A stretch of DNA of 64,000 nucleotides from JAMQKA01 sp043951865 (lineage in GTDB: Bacteria; Bacteroidota; Rhodothermia; Balneolales; Balneolaceae), in contig NZ_JBINJF010000011.1 of the NCBI RefSeq assembly GCF_043951865.1, positions 1 to 64,000 on the forward strand. The letters run 5' to 3'. Below, piece by piece: positions 17,753 through 26,292 of this stretch; the stretch's first letter is position 1, and every line of letters begins with the position of its first letter. Below the pieces are notes generated by a model, which saw only the letters and a list, made by a program, of their open reading frames with translations, was not told the DNA's origin and searched no databases. Both the position numbers and the translations under genes were made by a program.

Positions 17753-19705
17753 TTACCTACCAAAAACTATCTCATCTTTTCGCTGCAGGTAACCAAAACC
17801 GTAGGAAACCTTAATTACCTCCCCTGTTTCCAATTCTAAAAACCCATTGTCAGGCATTAGTTTTCTACCTTCCTTCACATAAATGCTACCCCTCATTTCC
17901 CTTGATAAATTATACACCTCTTCAAGCCGGACCCTTTCTGTATCTCCAGCTTCAGTGGTAAGTTTTAGTTCTACCGGTTCAGAAGCGTTATAATTGAAAT
18001 TGAGCGGGGCTCTGAGCGCTACTTCCACTTTATCTCCCCGTTGTACCAGATCGATGCCCGAATGGTACCAGGCGTGCCAGGCCAAACTCCGGTTGTAGGC
18101 GGTATTAAAATTCACCCAGCCTTCGGTCCAGCCAACATCCCCCAATTCCGGGTTATACGGATAATGCTCTTCCTTCGGGGAGCCATCCAGTACAAACATT
18201 ACGTTTTCCAGCAATCCTATTCCACCTAAATGCTCTGAGAACCATCCATGCTCAACCCCTGTAAGTTCGCTCGGGGCGTTGTATGAAGCAGCCCTGCCGG
18301 TAGGATTTCTTCCAAATAAATTATCGAAATGCGATTGCGCTAGTACTTCCAGCCGGGAACTGATTTCCCGGTTATTAATAACTGATGCTGCTGCATATGC
18401 TATGGCAGGAAAACCGGCTAAATTTCCCGTCTCATTCCACATTGTTGGGGCTGAACCGGTTGGCACCCACTGGTCATCAGATAATTTTCTGAAGTCCCAC
18501 ATATTGTCAGATCGGGATATCACTATTTCAGCCCATTCGGTAATCTTTTGCTGAAGCCCTTCGGGGGCAGCCTCAGGATATTCCCTGAGCATATGGACAA
18601 GTGCCGTAAGCGTTACATGCTCACTCGTTCGCTGTCCTTTGGTAGTCTGTGGGTTTTGCCAATCCAGATTTTCAATGATCCAAGCAGTCTGCCGGACAGC
18701 TGCATTAAGAAATTTTTCAGGATCGGATTTTCCCTGCCGTTTGGCTACCTCATACATCAACAGATTAGGCTGAATGGTATGTCCAGGTGGATTTCCTCCT
18801 TTCGTTGAGCCCAGTTCTGTATTAATCTCCAGCAGGTTGTGGGAGCCTTCCGGCGTTTCTTCGTGCCAGTACTGGTTCTCTTGATCTCGATTGGGATCGG
18901 TCCAATGACCGAACGCGTAGTCCTGCACCACCTGGTAATTCTGATCCGGCAGCCATTGCTTGATCCAGGGCCAGGCATAAAGGAAATAAGCGAGTTGCTC
19001 TTTGAACATCTCATGCTTGAGATCTCGTGTAACGATGACATCAGCTCCCCAATGAATTAATTTCACAATGTCTGGTGCTTCCTCATCATAGGGCAATAAA
19101 GTACCCCAGGCTGCCCTGTCATCGGGTTCGTTGTAGGTTACCTTCCTAGGCATTCGGGTATAGGCAGCCGGATTTGATAAATATTGCTCTACCAGCGCAT
19201 TGAGCTCAAAAGCAAAATGAGTATCATCGCGCCACCCGTAGGACTTGCGCCGGACTTCCCTGACATTACCCACGTAATGCCTGCTTTGAATCATAAAATC
19301 CATTGCAGGTTGATAAGTCACCTTCTGCAACCACCACGGACCAACAAAAAATGGTTCTGAAACCAACTGACCGGCTTCTACAACATATTCCTGGGGATAA
19401 TAACTTTTGGGATTGAAGGCGGAAAAATCGCCTATTTGGTTATTTATTTTGCCTTCGTACAATATGTCTCCACCTTCTTTCCTGCGGATAATGAACGAGG
19501 TTCCGTCTTCCAGTGAAGGAACGGTAAAGCGTTTTGGAGCCTCCAGGTTAAAGCCACTCAGATTGAGATAGATACGTGGTGTCTCTAATGTGCCACGTTT
19601 GATACTTTCGGGGTGTTGGCCATAGCCGGATAAAACACCCCATCCAAAGACCAGGATCAAAATACAGGCAAGTGATAAATTTATTTTATTCCGGATATTT
19701 CGCAT
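17753..19705 (-). CDS. GH9-like secreted glycoside hydrolase family protein
   Basis: 650 residues with a Sec signal peptide (LACILILVFGWGVLSGYGQ). Residues about 42-125 form an Ig-like domain resembling the CelD N-terminal domain (RIYLNLSGFNLEAPKRFTV). The rest is an all-helical region compatible with an (alpha/alpha)6 barrel. The block FGRNPTGR at 464-471 matches the LGRNPxGRS signature near the GH9 active site, and TEGWVNFNTAYNRSLAW near 527-543 is positioned like the GH9 NEVxIDYNA block. The usual GH9 DAGD pair is not evident (GWRDD at about 157-161 may be its remnant), so catalysis may differ or be altered. It probably acts on a backbone or side chain of the target glycan. Confidence 0.6.
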   Translation of the reverse strand: MRNIRNKINLSLACILILVFGWGVLSGYGQHPESIKRGTLETPRIYLNLSGFNLEAPKRFTVPSLEDGTSFIIRRKEGGDILYEGKINNQIGDFSAFNPKSYYPQEYVVEAGQLVSEPFFVGPWWLQKVTYQPAMDFMIQSRHYVGNVREVRRKSYGWRDDTHFAFELNALVEQYLSNPAAYTRMPRKVTYNEPDDRAAWGTLLPYDEEAPDIVKLIHWGADVIVTRDLKHEMFKEQLAYFLYAWPWIKQWLPDQNYQVVQDYAFGHWTDPNRDQENQYWHEETPEGSHNLLEINTELGSTKGGNPPGHTIQPNLLMYEVAKRQGKSDPEKFLNAAVRQTAWIIENLDWQNPQTTKGQRTSEHVTLTALVHMLREYPEAAPEGLQQKITEWAEIVISRSDNMWDFRKLSDDQWVPTGSAPTMWNETGNLAGFPAIAYAAASVINNREISSRLEVLAQSHFDNLFGRNPTGRAASYNAPSELTGVEHGWFSEHLGGIGLLENVMFVLDGSPKEEHYPYNPELGDVGWTEGWVNFNTAYNRSLAWHAWYHSGIDLVQRGDKVEVALRAPLNFNYNASEPVELKLTTEAGDTERVRLEEVYNLSREMRGSIYVKEGRKLMPDNGFLELETGEVIKVSYGFGYLQRKDEIVFGR

Positions 19706-19754
19706 TCAAAACCCAATATTTAAGAGATTAGGATTAATTCAATACTTTTTCCGA

Positions 19755-22052
19755 TCAGTCAATAACGTAATCATGGCCGAGATTTAAGTTGAACTCATAA
19801 GCATGACGATTCCAGCTACCTGCAATCTCTTTACCGGTGCTTTGATCGATTACTGTTAGATTCTCCCAGTCGGGACTCGCAATGGTAATCCGGCTCTCCG
19901 ATTTTCCATCAGGGCCGTAAAATATATCTTCGGCCTGGTCTGTGATCGGATAAATGCGCGCTTTCAAGGATCCCTCGATATCCTCCACTACAATCCCCTT
20001 GCCACCTACGAATAGTGGATCTTTGCCTATTGGCAGCGGGTAATCCTCAAGTGTTGCAGGTCCCTCGTGGACCTGGCCGCTGTTATATTCAATCCATCGG
20101 CCCTCCGGCAGGTAGACATCCCGGGTTTTTGCGGTAGCATAATCGTCTCCATACAGCGGCGTGGCCAGCAGCGATTCCCCGATGAGCCACTGGTAGCTTC
20201 GACGGGTGGTATCGGCCAGCCCGTGGACATTCTCATCGTCCGGGTAGGCCAGCGGCAGCGGTGTCATCGGATGCGGAAAGCCGGACTCGTAGGCCTTGAC
20301 AGCGTTGCTGTAAATATACGGCTGCAACCGGTCGTGCAGCATCGCGGCCTCAAGTGATATTTGGGTAGTTTCCTGATCAAAATTCCAGGGCCCGTATCCG
20401 AACGACATGGAGGGATTCAGGGCAGCATACTGGGCATATCTCATCAGGTAAATCCTTAGCTTCTCTTTGGGCTCATCCCCAAACCGGCCGGTTGCAAGAC
20501 CAGTTCCTCCCACGATATCCGGGTATACATATGGGAATCCCGAGTAGGCATACGCCAGGCCGTTAATTGGTCCCCGGTCCTGCGGCTGATTATAATTAAA
20601 ATCGTTGTAGCGATGGATATCGACCGGCGATCCGAGGTAGTTGTTTCGGCCCATAACGTACACCCCTTTATCCATCAGGGCCTCGTTGATCGGATTTACA
20701 AAGTCATCCGGCAGGGTTTGCGGATAGCCGAACAGGTCCTCCTTGTAACCGTCCACGCCGTAATCTTCCCATTTCTGGCATAAATTGACATACCAGTTAA
20801 CCGCGTCGGGATTCTCGGCATCAACGATATATACTTCCGATTCCGGGAAGCCCACGCTGAAAAGTTTTGGTTCGCCTGCCTCATCTTTGATGTAATAATC
20901 GTTCTCGAGCCCTTCATTTGTAAACGGTCCTCCGGGGATGAAGCCGGTTCGCAGGCCAATTGTGAATTTTAGCCCAAGGCTGTGGAAATTGTCTATCATC
21001 TCTTTCGGATTAGGATACAGCTGCTCATCCCACATACCGAAACTTGTAGTCGCCAGCAGTTTCTTGGCTTCTTCTGAATCAGTTTCAGCGTTATAGGGCG
21101 TCCCGTGCTCATCCATCTCATCCCGGGCCCGGGGCCAAAAACCAGAACCTACCACCATCCACTCCAGCGGGAAGCCAAGGTCAAGATACTCTTTGATATT
21201 TTGGGTAACGGTCTCACTGTTGGTATTCCACGCCAGAGCACCGAACGCCTCCCATCCGACCCCAAACCACTCATATTTAGGCTTGTAAACCGGGTATCCC
21301 TCCTTATTACGGACATCAAGAAAAGACTGGTAGATCTCTTTGGGCAAACCTATAAAGTAGTACATCGCCGGCATAGAGTGTACATTCCTCGAGCCCTGCA
21401 CGTTTTCTTGTTCATTTAATCGAACAATTTTGTCCCCCGGCTCAATATTGACTTCGGCGAATCCCTGTTTCGGAAAAACCACAAAATTACTGATCATGCG
21501 GTATCCTCTCATCGGGTCCATTTCGATACCCGTAAGATCGGTGCTCGCCCGCACGCCCCGATCCCGTTCCCCTCCACCAAATGCTGCGTGATCTCCCAAT
21601 CCATATGACGGGCTGAGACCCCTTGTGCGTGCCGCAATGTTATAACTTCCTTCCTCCTTGGGTTCGACCTGTAATTTTACAGCGTTGGGGAGAGTCCACA
21701 TGGTGACTACAGCTTCCAAACCCTCCGTGTTAGTGACAAGAAGACTTACTTGATCTTTCGAATTGCCAATAAACTTTGTGGATTCGATGTTGGATAGTTG
21801 TTCCCCAGACCGGCTAATCTGCAATCCCGACACGGGATGTGGCTTTGCGATTTCACTACCGTCAGCTTGTTTAAACCCATACCGAAACCCTTCTTTCTGG
21901 ATCTCTACCGAATAATTTTCGGTAGAGATGATCACAGCCTCATCTGTTTGCCGGGTACTGATATCTGATTCCTGCCCACATCCCCAAAAGAAAATTAGTA
22001 ATGCTACAGTAACGAAGAGTACGCGCCACCGGTGATATACGGATTTTTTCAT
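19755..22052 (-). CDS. GH31 alpha-glycosidase, lipoprotein
   Basis: 765 residues. A signal with lipobox-like FFWGC (Cys25) is followed by an N-terminal beta-sandwich and a TIM barrel. GH31 features include PKYEWFGVGWEAFG near 260, and VDGYKEDLFGY, in which Asp439 is the expected nucleophile. RYNDFNYNQPQDRG near 481-494 is the region expected to hold the acid/base Asp. SFGYGPWNF and PYIYSNA follow, then a C-terminal beta domain. GH31 enzymes hydrolyse or transfer alpha-linked glucose, xylose, galactose or sulfoquinovose; the specificity is open. Membrane anchoring in the periplasm or outer membrane fits a PUL enzyme. It lies about 50 bp upstream of the GH9-like gene. Confidence 0.9.
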   Translation of the reverse strand: MKKSVYHRWRVLFVTVALLIFFWGCGQESDISTRQTDEAVIISTENYSVEIQKEGFRYGFKQADGSEIAKPHPVSGLQISRSGEQLSNIESTKFIGNSKDQVSLLVTNTEGLEAVVTMWTLPNAVKLQVEPKEEGSYNIAARTRGLSPSYGLGDHAAFGGGERDRGVRASTDLTGIEMDPMRGYRMISNFVVFPKQGFAEVNIEPGDKIVRLNEQENVQGSRNVHSMPAMYYFIGLPKEIYQSFLDVRNKEGYPVYKPKYEWFGVGWEAFGALAWNTNSETVTQNIKEYLDLGFPLEWMVVGSGFWPRARDEMDEHGTPYNAETDSEEAKKLLATTSFGMWDEQLYPNPKEMIDNFHSLGLKFTIGLRTGFIPGGPFTNEGLENDYYIKDEAGEPKLFSVGFPESEVYIVDAENPDAVNWYVNLCQKWEDYGVDGYKEDLFGYPQTLPDDFVNPINEALMDKGVYVMGRNNYLGSPVDIHRYNDFNYNQPQDRGPINGLAYAYSGFPYVYPDIVGGTGLATGRFGDEPKEKLRIYLMRYAQYAALNPSMSFGYGPWNFDQETTQISLEAAMLHDRLQPYIYSNAVKAYESGFPHPMTPLPLAYPDDENVHGLADTTRRSYQWLIGESLLATPLYGDDYATAKTRDVYLPEGRWIEYNSGQVHEGPATLEDYPLPIGKDPLFVGGKGIVVEDIEGSLKARIYPITDQAEDIFYGPDGKSESRITIASPDWENLTVIDQSTGKEIAGSWNRHAYEFNLNLGHDYVID

Positions 22053-22111
22053 AACAATTCCCTTTTTATTTGTGATTGACCATCATTCTTGTCTCAGCTG
22101 TGCATCAGGTT

Positions 22112-23236
22112 TCAAATTGATTCCCCCAGTTTTGGCTTTCTGCCCTGTAATTTGGCATCAGGCCATCCCGGAGTTGTATGGGTGTGATACTGATTATCTT
22201 CATCCCGTTGAATAAAAAGTCCTTCCGCACCGGGCATTCCGGCGATTACCTCTTGTGCTTTTTGCAAGCCCAGTACCAGGCATGCTGTCGCAAGCCCGTC
22301 TGCCTGCATGGATGTGGATGCGATAATCGTGGCACTAACCAGGTCGGTCTGTACGGGCCGGCCGGTCTGGGGATCCAGGATGTGTGGATAGCGCTGCCCC
22401 CCGATTTCAAGGTAGCGGCGATAGTCTCCACTGGTTGCGAGACCTGCTTTGCTGAGCTGTATCGTTACATGGGCCTGACCGTCTCTGGCGCCAGGATCGG
22501 GTTTTTGTATCGCAACCTTCCACGAAGAGCCATCTTCGGGATGACCACTCACGCGCATTTCTCCGCCAATATTGACGATGTAGTTTGTAATTCCATCCTG
22601 TTCCAGTGCACGGGCCAGCACATCAGCAGCATACCCCTTTGCTATTGACGAGACATTTAATTTTAGATCGGGATCGGTTTTGGCAATGCGTGCAGGTTTC
22701 TCCGCTAGTATTATCTTTCCCGGGCCCGTTGCTTTCAGCGCTTCCCGGATGGTCTGCCTGTCCGGGGTGCGATCCGCTTTGGCCGGACCAAATCCCCACA
22801 GGTTAATGAGGTTGCCAAGGGTTGGATCGAGTGCACGATCTGTTTGCCTGGCAAGTACCAGAGCAGCTTTAACCACCTCGCAGGCATGCATCGGTATGGC
22901 TACAAAAGAGGTATCCCGGCTGTGATTAAAACGGCTGATCCAGCTGTCATTTTTCCAATTGGACAGCTGTGCCTCAATTTCTGACAGGTGCTCCTCCAAA
23001 GCTGGTTTGAGCTCGACGGGAGGAATATCCGCCCGGTAGGTAACAGTGTAGAACGTGCCCATGGCAGAACCTTCTATATGCTTGGCCGAAAAATCGCCGA
23101 CGCATGAATTTACAAGAAACGCAACAACAATGATTAGAACACCCGGAATGATCCTGTTCCCCCTTTGATAGCGGGTCATAACCTGGTCTAACAGGAGGGA
23201 CCAGATTTTATTTAATTTTTTTGAGCTTATAATCAT
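22112..23236 (-). CDS. apbE: FAD:protein FMN transferase (ApbE family)
   Basis: 374 residues. The signal ends in FLVNSC (Cys45), a lipoprotein. ApbE hallmarks are present: GSAMGTFYTVTY (about 57-68), the WKNDSWISRFN region, NVSSIAKGYAADVLA, YIVNIGGEMRVSG, and SMQADGLATACLVLG containing the Mg-binding Asp. ApbE moves FMN from FAD onto a Thr or Ser of extracytosolic proteins. The ATG at 23236 lies 3 bp after the stop of the DUF4405/DUF2271-like gene, implying coupled translation; the ATG at 23179 would give a shorter signal peptide. Pairing with that membrane protein is a recurring arrangement in flavin-based extracytosolic electron transfer. Its presence inside a glycan locus with four FAD oxidoreductases is notable. 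Confidence 0.95.
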   Translation of the reverse strand: MIISSKKLNKIWSLLLDQVMTRYQRGNRIIPGVLIIVVAFLVNSCVGDFSAKHIEGSAMGTFYTVTYRADIPPVELKPALEEHLSEIEAQLSNWKNDSWISRFNHSRDTSFVAIPMHACEVVKAALVLARQTDRALDPTLGNLINLWGFGPAKADRTPDRQTIREALKATGPGKIILAEKPARIAKTDPDLKLNVSSIAKGYAADVLARALEQDGITNYIVNIGGEMRVSGHPEDGSSWKVAIQKPDPGARDGQAHVTIQLSKAGLATSGDYRRYLEIGGQRYPHILDPQTGRPVQTDLVSATIIASTSMQADGLATACLVLGLQKAQEVIAGMPGAEGLFIQRDEDNQYHTHTTPGWPDAKLQGRKPKLGESI

Positions 23237-23239
23237 AGT

Positions 23240-24349
23240 TCAGGGCCCTGTTTGAACTTCCTCGTTATTCTCATCGGGCTCCACATGCTGGACGCGTACA
23301 AGTATTTTTTCGACGAGTTCTCTTGCCGATGTTAGCGGGGCAAGATCGTAATGGATATTCCCATCACTGGGATTACTGCCTCCATGGCCGACCAAGTCAA
23401 GCAGCAGGTACTGCTTGTCTTCAGTGGGTTCGATGTAAGCCCCGTAAAGTACGGAAGGCTGCCCGATACCCGGTTTTGTATATCCTGGCTGGTCAGGCTC
23501 CCGGTTGGAATTAAAGTAATCATTGGGATCTGCCGGGGCATTGATCTCAACATACAGATAGAACGGATTGCTATCGGTTTTCAGGTAGTTGTGAACCGAA
23601 AAGCTGTGCTCCGGGGTGGCTCCCGAAAAAAAAACGGCTTGCTCGCCGTCTGGTGCAATGCCCGTCGTCAGGGTAAATCGATTTCTCCAGATGGGCAGAA
23701 TGTCGACACGACGCTGCTGGTGACCGGCCCAATGAAACCTCTCGCTGAACGCAGCGGTTTCCGAGAGATAAAGTGTTTCAATGAGTGTACCTGTTTCGCT
23801 CTCCGCCCATATGGCAATCTGGGGGCGGGAATCCGAAAACGGACCTCTGTTTTGCCCGTATCTCTCCAGAAAGCTGGAACTCCAGTCAAGTTGAACAAGC
23901 AGACTTGCATCGCTATCCGTAACCCGTTTCAGGCGCATTCCGTCATCGACAGGCTTGTACACGGTCTGGGGATCGGAACGAAAAATCGTGGCCCGGTTCC
24001 GTGATTCATAGCTGGTGTCAATTACTTGTGATGCCGGGGGAAGTCCCCAGAGACTGGTAGTCAGCAAAATAATCCACAAGCCTGCTACTCCTATCAGCGT
24101 TTTTTGAGACACACGATTCTTGCGTCCATTGCCACTGCCGTTGCCAGCTGATTGAATGACCGTCTTGAAATAGGCCATTCTCGAAATCAAATGCAGACCT
24201 ACCAGCACCAGCACGGCAAAACCCGAGATAATATGCACGCGCGTGGTAATTAGGGAAAATGGAAGCAGAAAACGCATAATGCCCGTTACCACGAGGGTAA
24301 GGAAAAAGGGCACCAGCGCCAGATTTACAAAATGTCTCATTCTTGTCAT
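23240..24349 (-). CDS. DUF4405/DUF2271-like membrane protein, ApbE partner
   Basis: 369 residues. Three membrane helices can be seen (about 6-30, 38-56 and 83-102), with His39 in TRVHIISG and His53 in GLHLIS placed like haem ligands of DUF4405/PepSY-type membrane cytochromes. The periplasmic part (about 105-360) resembles DUF2271: PQIAIWAESETGTLIETLYL, then an SGATP block at residues 242-246 and a C-terminal beta region. SGAT resembles the ApbE flavinylation consensus ([DN]xx[ST]GAT), so this protein may itself carry FMN, although the expected acidic residue just before the block is missing. It would pass electrons between the membrane pool and a periplasmic flavin or oxidoreductase. It starts 19 bp after the preceding oxidoreductase. 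Confidence 0.72.
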   Translation of the reverse strand: MTRMRHFVNLALVPFFLTLVVTGIMRFLLPFSLITTRVHIISGFAVLVLVGLHLISRMAYFKTVIQSAGNGSGNGRKNRVSQKTLIGVAGLWIILLTTSLWGLPPASQVIDTSYESRNRATIFRSDPQTVYKPVDDGMRLKRVTDSDASLLVQLDWSSSFLERYGQNRGPFSDSRPQIAIWAESETGTLIETLYLSETAAFSERFHWAGHQQRRVDILPIWRNRFTLTTGIAPDGEQAVFFSGATPEHSFSVHNYLKTDSNPFYLYVEINAPADPNDYFNSNREPDQPGYTKPGIGQPSVLYGAYIEPTEDKQYLLLDLVGHGGSNPSDGNIHYDLAPLTSARELVEKILVRVQHVEPDENNEEVQTGP

Positions 24350-24368
24350 CAGGTAACACTATTGACGG

Positions 24369-26183
24369 TCAAGACTTATCTTCTTCGTCGTAACCACAAA
24401 GGCTGCGAAGTTCGGTAATGTTATTTTGACCGATCCCCCGGGGCGAGGTATCGTATTTCAGGCACAGGTGGGCAGCAAATCCAACGGCCACCCCCATTTG
24501 TCCGCAGGTATTCATTACTCGCGGACCTCCCAGTCCGATATGCGAGCAGCTGAAGCATCGACCGGCCATCATCAAATTGTCGATATCTTTGCTGTAGAGC
24601 GTGCGAAACGGCAGGTAATACTGCTCCTCTTTGGGTTTCAGGAACATCGCTTTGGCAATAAAGTCGACCGGGAACCCACGCAGCTTTCGCTGGTAATGGA
24701 CGTCCACTTCGCGCTCCTCCGTAACAACCGTGTCAGGAAACTTGCGGGATTCGACGGCATCGTTCATCGTATAAATATAATCGCCCATCAGGCGGCGGGA
24801 TTCCCGCTTGCCTACAAGATGTGATACCCATTCGAGGTCGAGACGTGCATTTTTGGGCTCCTTCTTAGCGTTGGAAAAGGATCCATAAATGGCGCGGAGC
24901 ATGTGATCCCGCACATCTTCAGCATCCTCGACCTGGTGAACATCATCGTCACTGTATTCCCAATACCATTCACCGGAAGTAGCCTTGTGATTTTTAGCAA
25001 CAGGCTTGGCCCACGGAACATCCGGAAATTTAACCGGCCCGTCTTTCTCTACGCTTCGCCAGAGCACGCTCGAACCCATCACGCGGTTGTCGGGTTCCTC
25101 CGGGCTCCACAGCTCTCCATACTGGTCCCATCCTTCCCCGAACTCGTGACGGGATTCCCGCCCATATCGATAATCGGCTCCCGCCCAGTATCCGATCCAA
25201 CCGTCGCCGGTAGCGTCTATAAAAACAGGTGAAGTAAACCGTCGCCTGATGCCCGTTTCCAGTTCAATGGCATCAACCGATTGAATGTTATTCCCTTCTG
25301 TTTGAACGTCATAAACACTGTGGCTGAGAAACAGGTGAACATTTTCCGCCGCTTCCATATTCCTGTGACGTTTTTCTTCCGCCTTTTTGGCCTCAGGCGA
25401 TCCGTTTTCGTAGTGGGGCGTATCGAGCTTGCTGAGGATATCCTCCCGCTTTCCTTTTATACCCAGGGTGTGTACACGGATCTCCGAGGATGCGTTCCCA
25501 CCGAGTACCGGGCGATCCTGGATGAGTGCTACTTTCCGTCCCATCGAATCTGCCGCCAGGGCTGCTGCGCACCCGGCAATGCCTCCACCGGCTATGACCA
25601 AATCAAATTCCAATTCTTTTTGAGGCGAATCGGACAGTCCATGTTTTTCGCGCCGCCATTGCTGCAGCATATCTTCTTCATTGGGCGGCTCATCACCGGG
25701 ATCCTGAGAGAAGTAAATAGCATCACAGCGACCGTCAAAGCCGGTCAAATCCTCAAGCTCTACCAACAACTGCCGGCTAGATACCTCCACCGGGCCTGCC
25801 GATATCCATCCCCAGCCGGGCTCGGTGCCAAATTCTTTTCCAATGGGTTGGCTATTTATGTGAAGCCGGAAACGCCCCGGTGCTTCCCAGTTTCCGGGGA
25901 CCCAGTCTTTGGTGCGCACCCAAATGTGGTATGTACCTTCGGCAGGAAGGGTAATCGTGGTACTTGCATTTTCGACTGGACGGCCCAGCCCGTGAGCAAG
26001 CAGGTAGGAAAACCCAAGCTCGTCGTGGAATTGCGTGTCAAGGATCCATCCGCCCTTGTTTGCGAAGTGTTCTGCTTCCAGCAAAAAAGAAGCTTCATTT
26101 TTTTCTTTCTTTACCCATTCTGTTGTTCCCGCAAGTCCAAAAATGCCCGCGCCAAATTGTTTAATGAAGTCGTTTCTTTTCAT
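24369..26183 (-). CDS. FAD-dependent oxidoreductase with N-terminal CBM-like domain
   Basis: 604 residues. The start MKRNDFIKQFGAGIFGLAG looks like a degenerate Tat signal (KRNDFIK in place of RRDFIK). Residues about 30-165 form a beta-sandwich typical of carbohydrate-binding modules (FLLEAEHFANKGGW, YHIWVRTKDW, RFRLHINSQ). The FAD_oxidored core follows: VIAGGGIAGCAAALAADSMG near 197, QDRPVLGGNASSEIR, and NLMMAGRCFSCSHIGLGGPR near 555. The fusion of a carbohydrate-binding-like domain with the oxidoreductase suggests a sugar or glycan substrate. It is the closest relative in this window of the 768-residue protein at 5348. Confidence 0.8.
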   Translation of the reverse strand: MKRNDFIKQFGAGIFGLAGTTEWVKKEKNEASFLLEAEHFANKGGWILDTQFHDELGFSYLLAHGLGRPVENASTTITLPAEGTYHIWVRTKDWVPGNWEAPGRFRLHINSQPIGKEFGTEPGWGWISAGPVEVSSRQLLVELEDLTGFDGRCDAIYFSQDPGDEPPNEEDMLQQWRREKHGLSDSPQKELEFDLVIAGGGIAGCAAALAADSMGRKVALIQDRPVLGGNASSEIRVHTLGIKGKREDILSKLDTPHYENGSPEAKKAEEKRHRNMEAAENVHLFLSHSVYDVQTEGNNIQSVDAIELETGIRRRFTSPVFIDATGDGWIGYWAGADYRYGRESRHEFGEGWDQYGELWSPEEPDNRVMGSSVLWRSVEKDGPVKFPDVPWAKPVAKNHKATSGEWYWEYSDDDVHQVEDAEDVRDHMLRAIYGSFSNAKKEPKNARLDLEWVSHLVGKRESRRLMGDYIYTMNDAVESRKFPDTVVTEEREVDVHYQRKLRGFPVDFIAKAMFLKPKEEQYYLPFRTLYSKDIDNLMMAGRCFSCSHIGLGGPRVMNTCGQMGVAVGFAAHLCLKYDTSPRGIGQNNITELRSLCGYDEEDKS

Positions 26184-26292
26184 AATAACCTGTTCTTATT
26201 TTCAAATTGTAATTAGCACTTCGATCGATACCTCTGTTTGTCAAAATTACTTACTTCGACAAGCCTGATATCAGGTCCCGTAATAACTTCTA

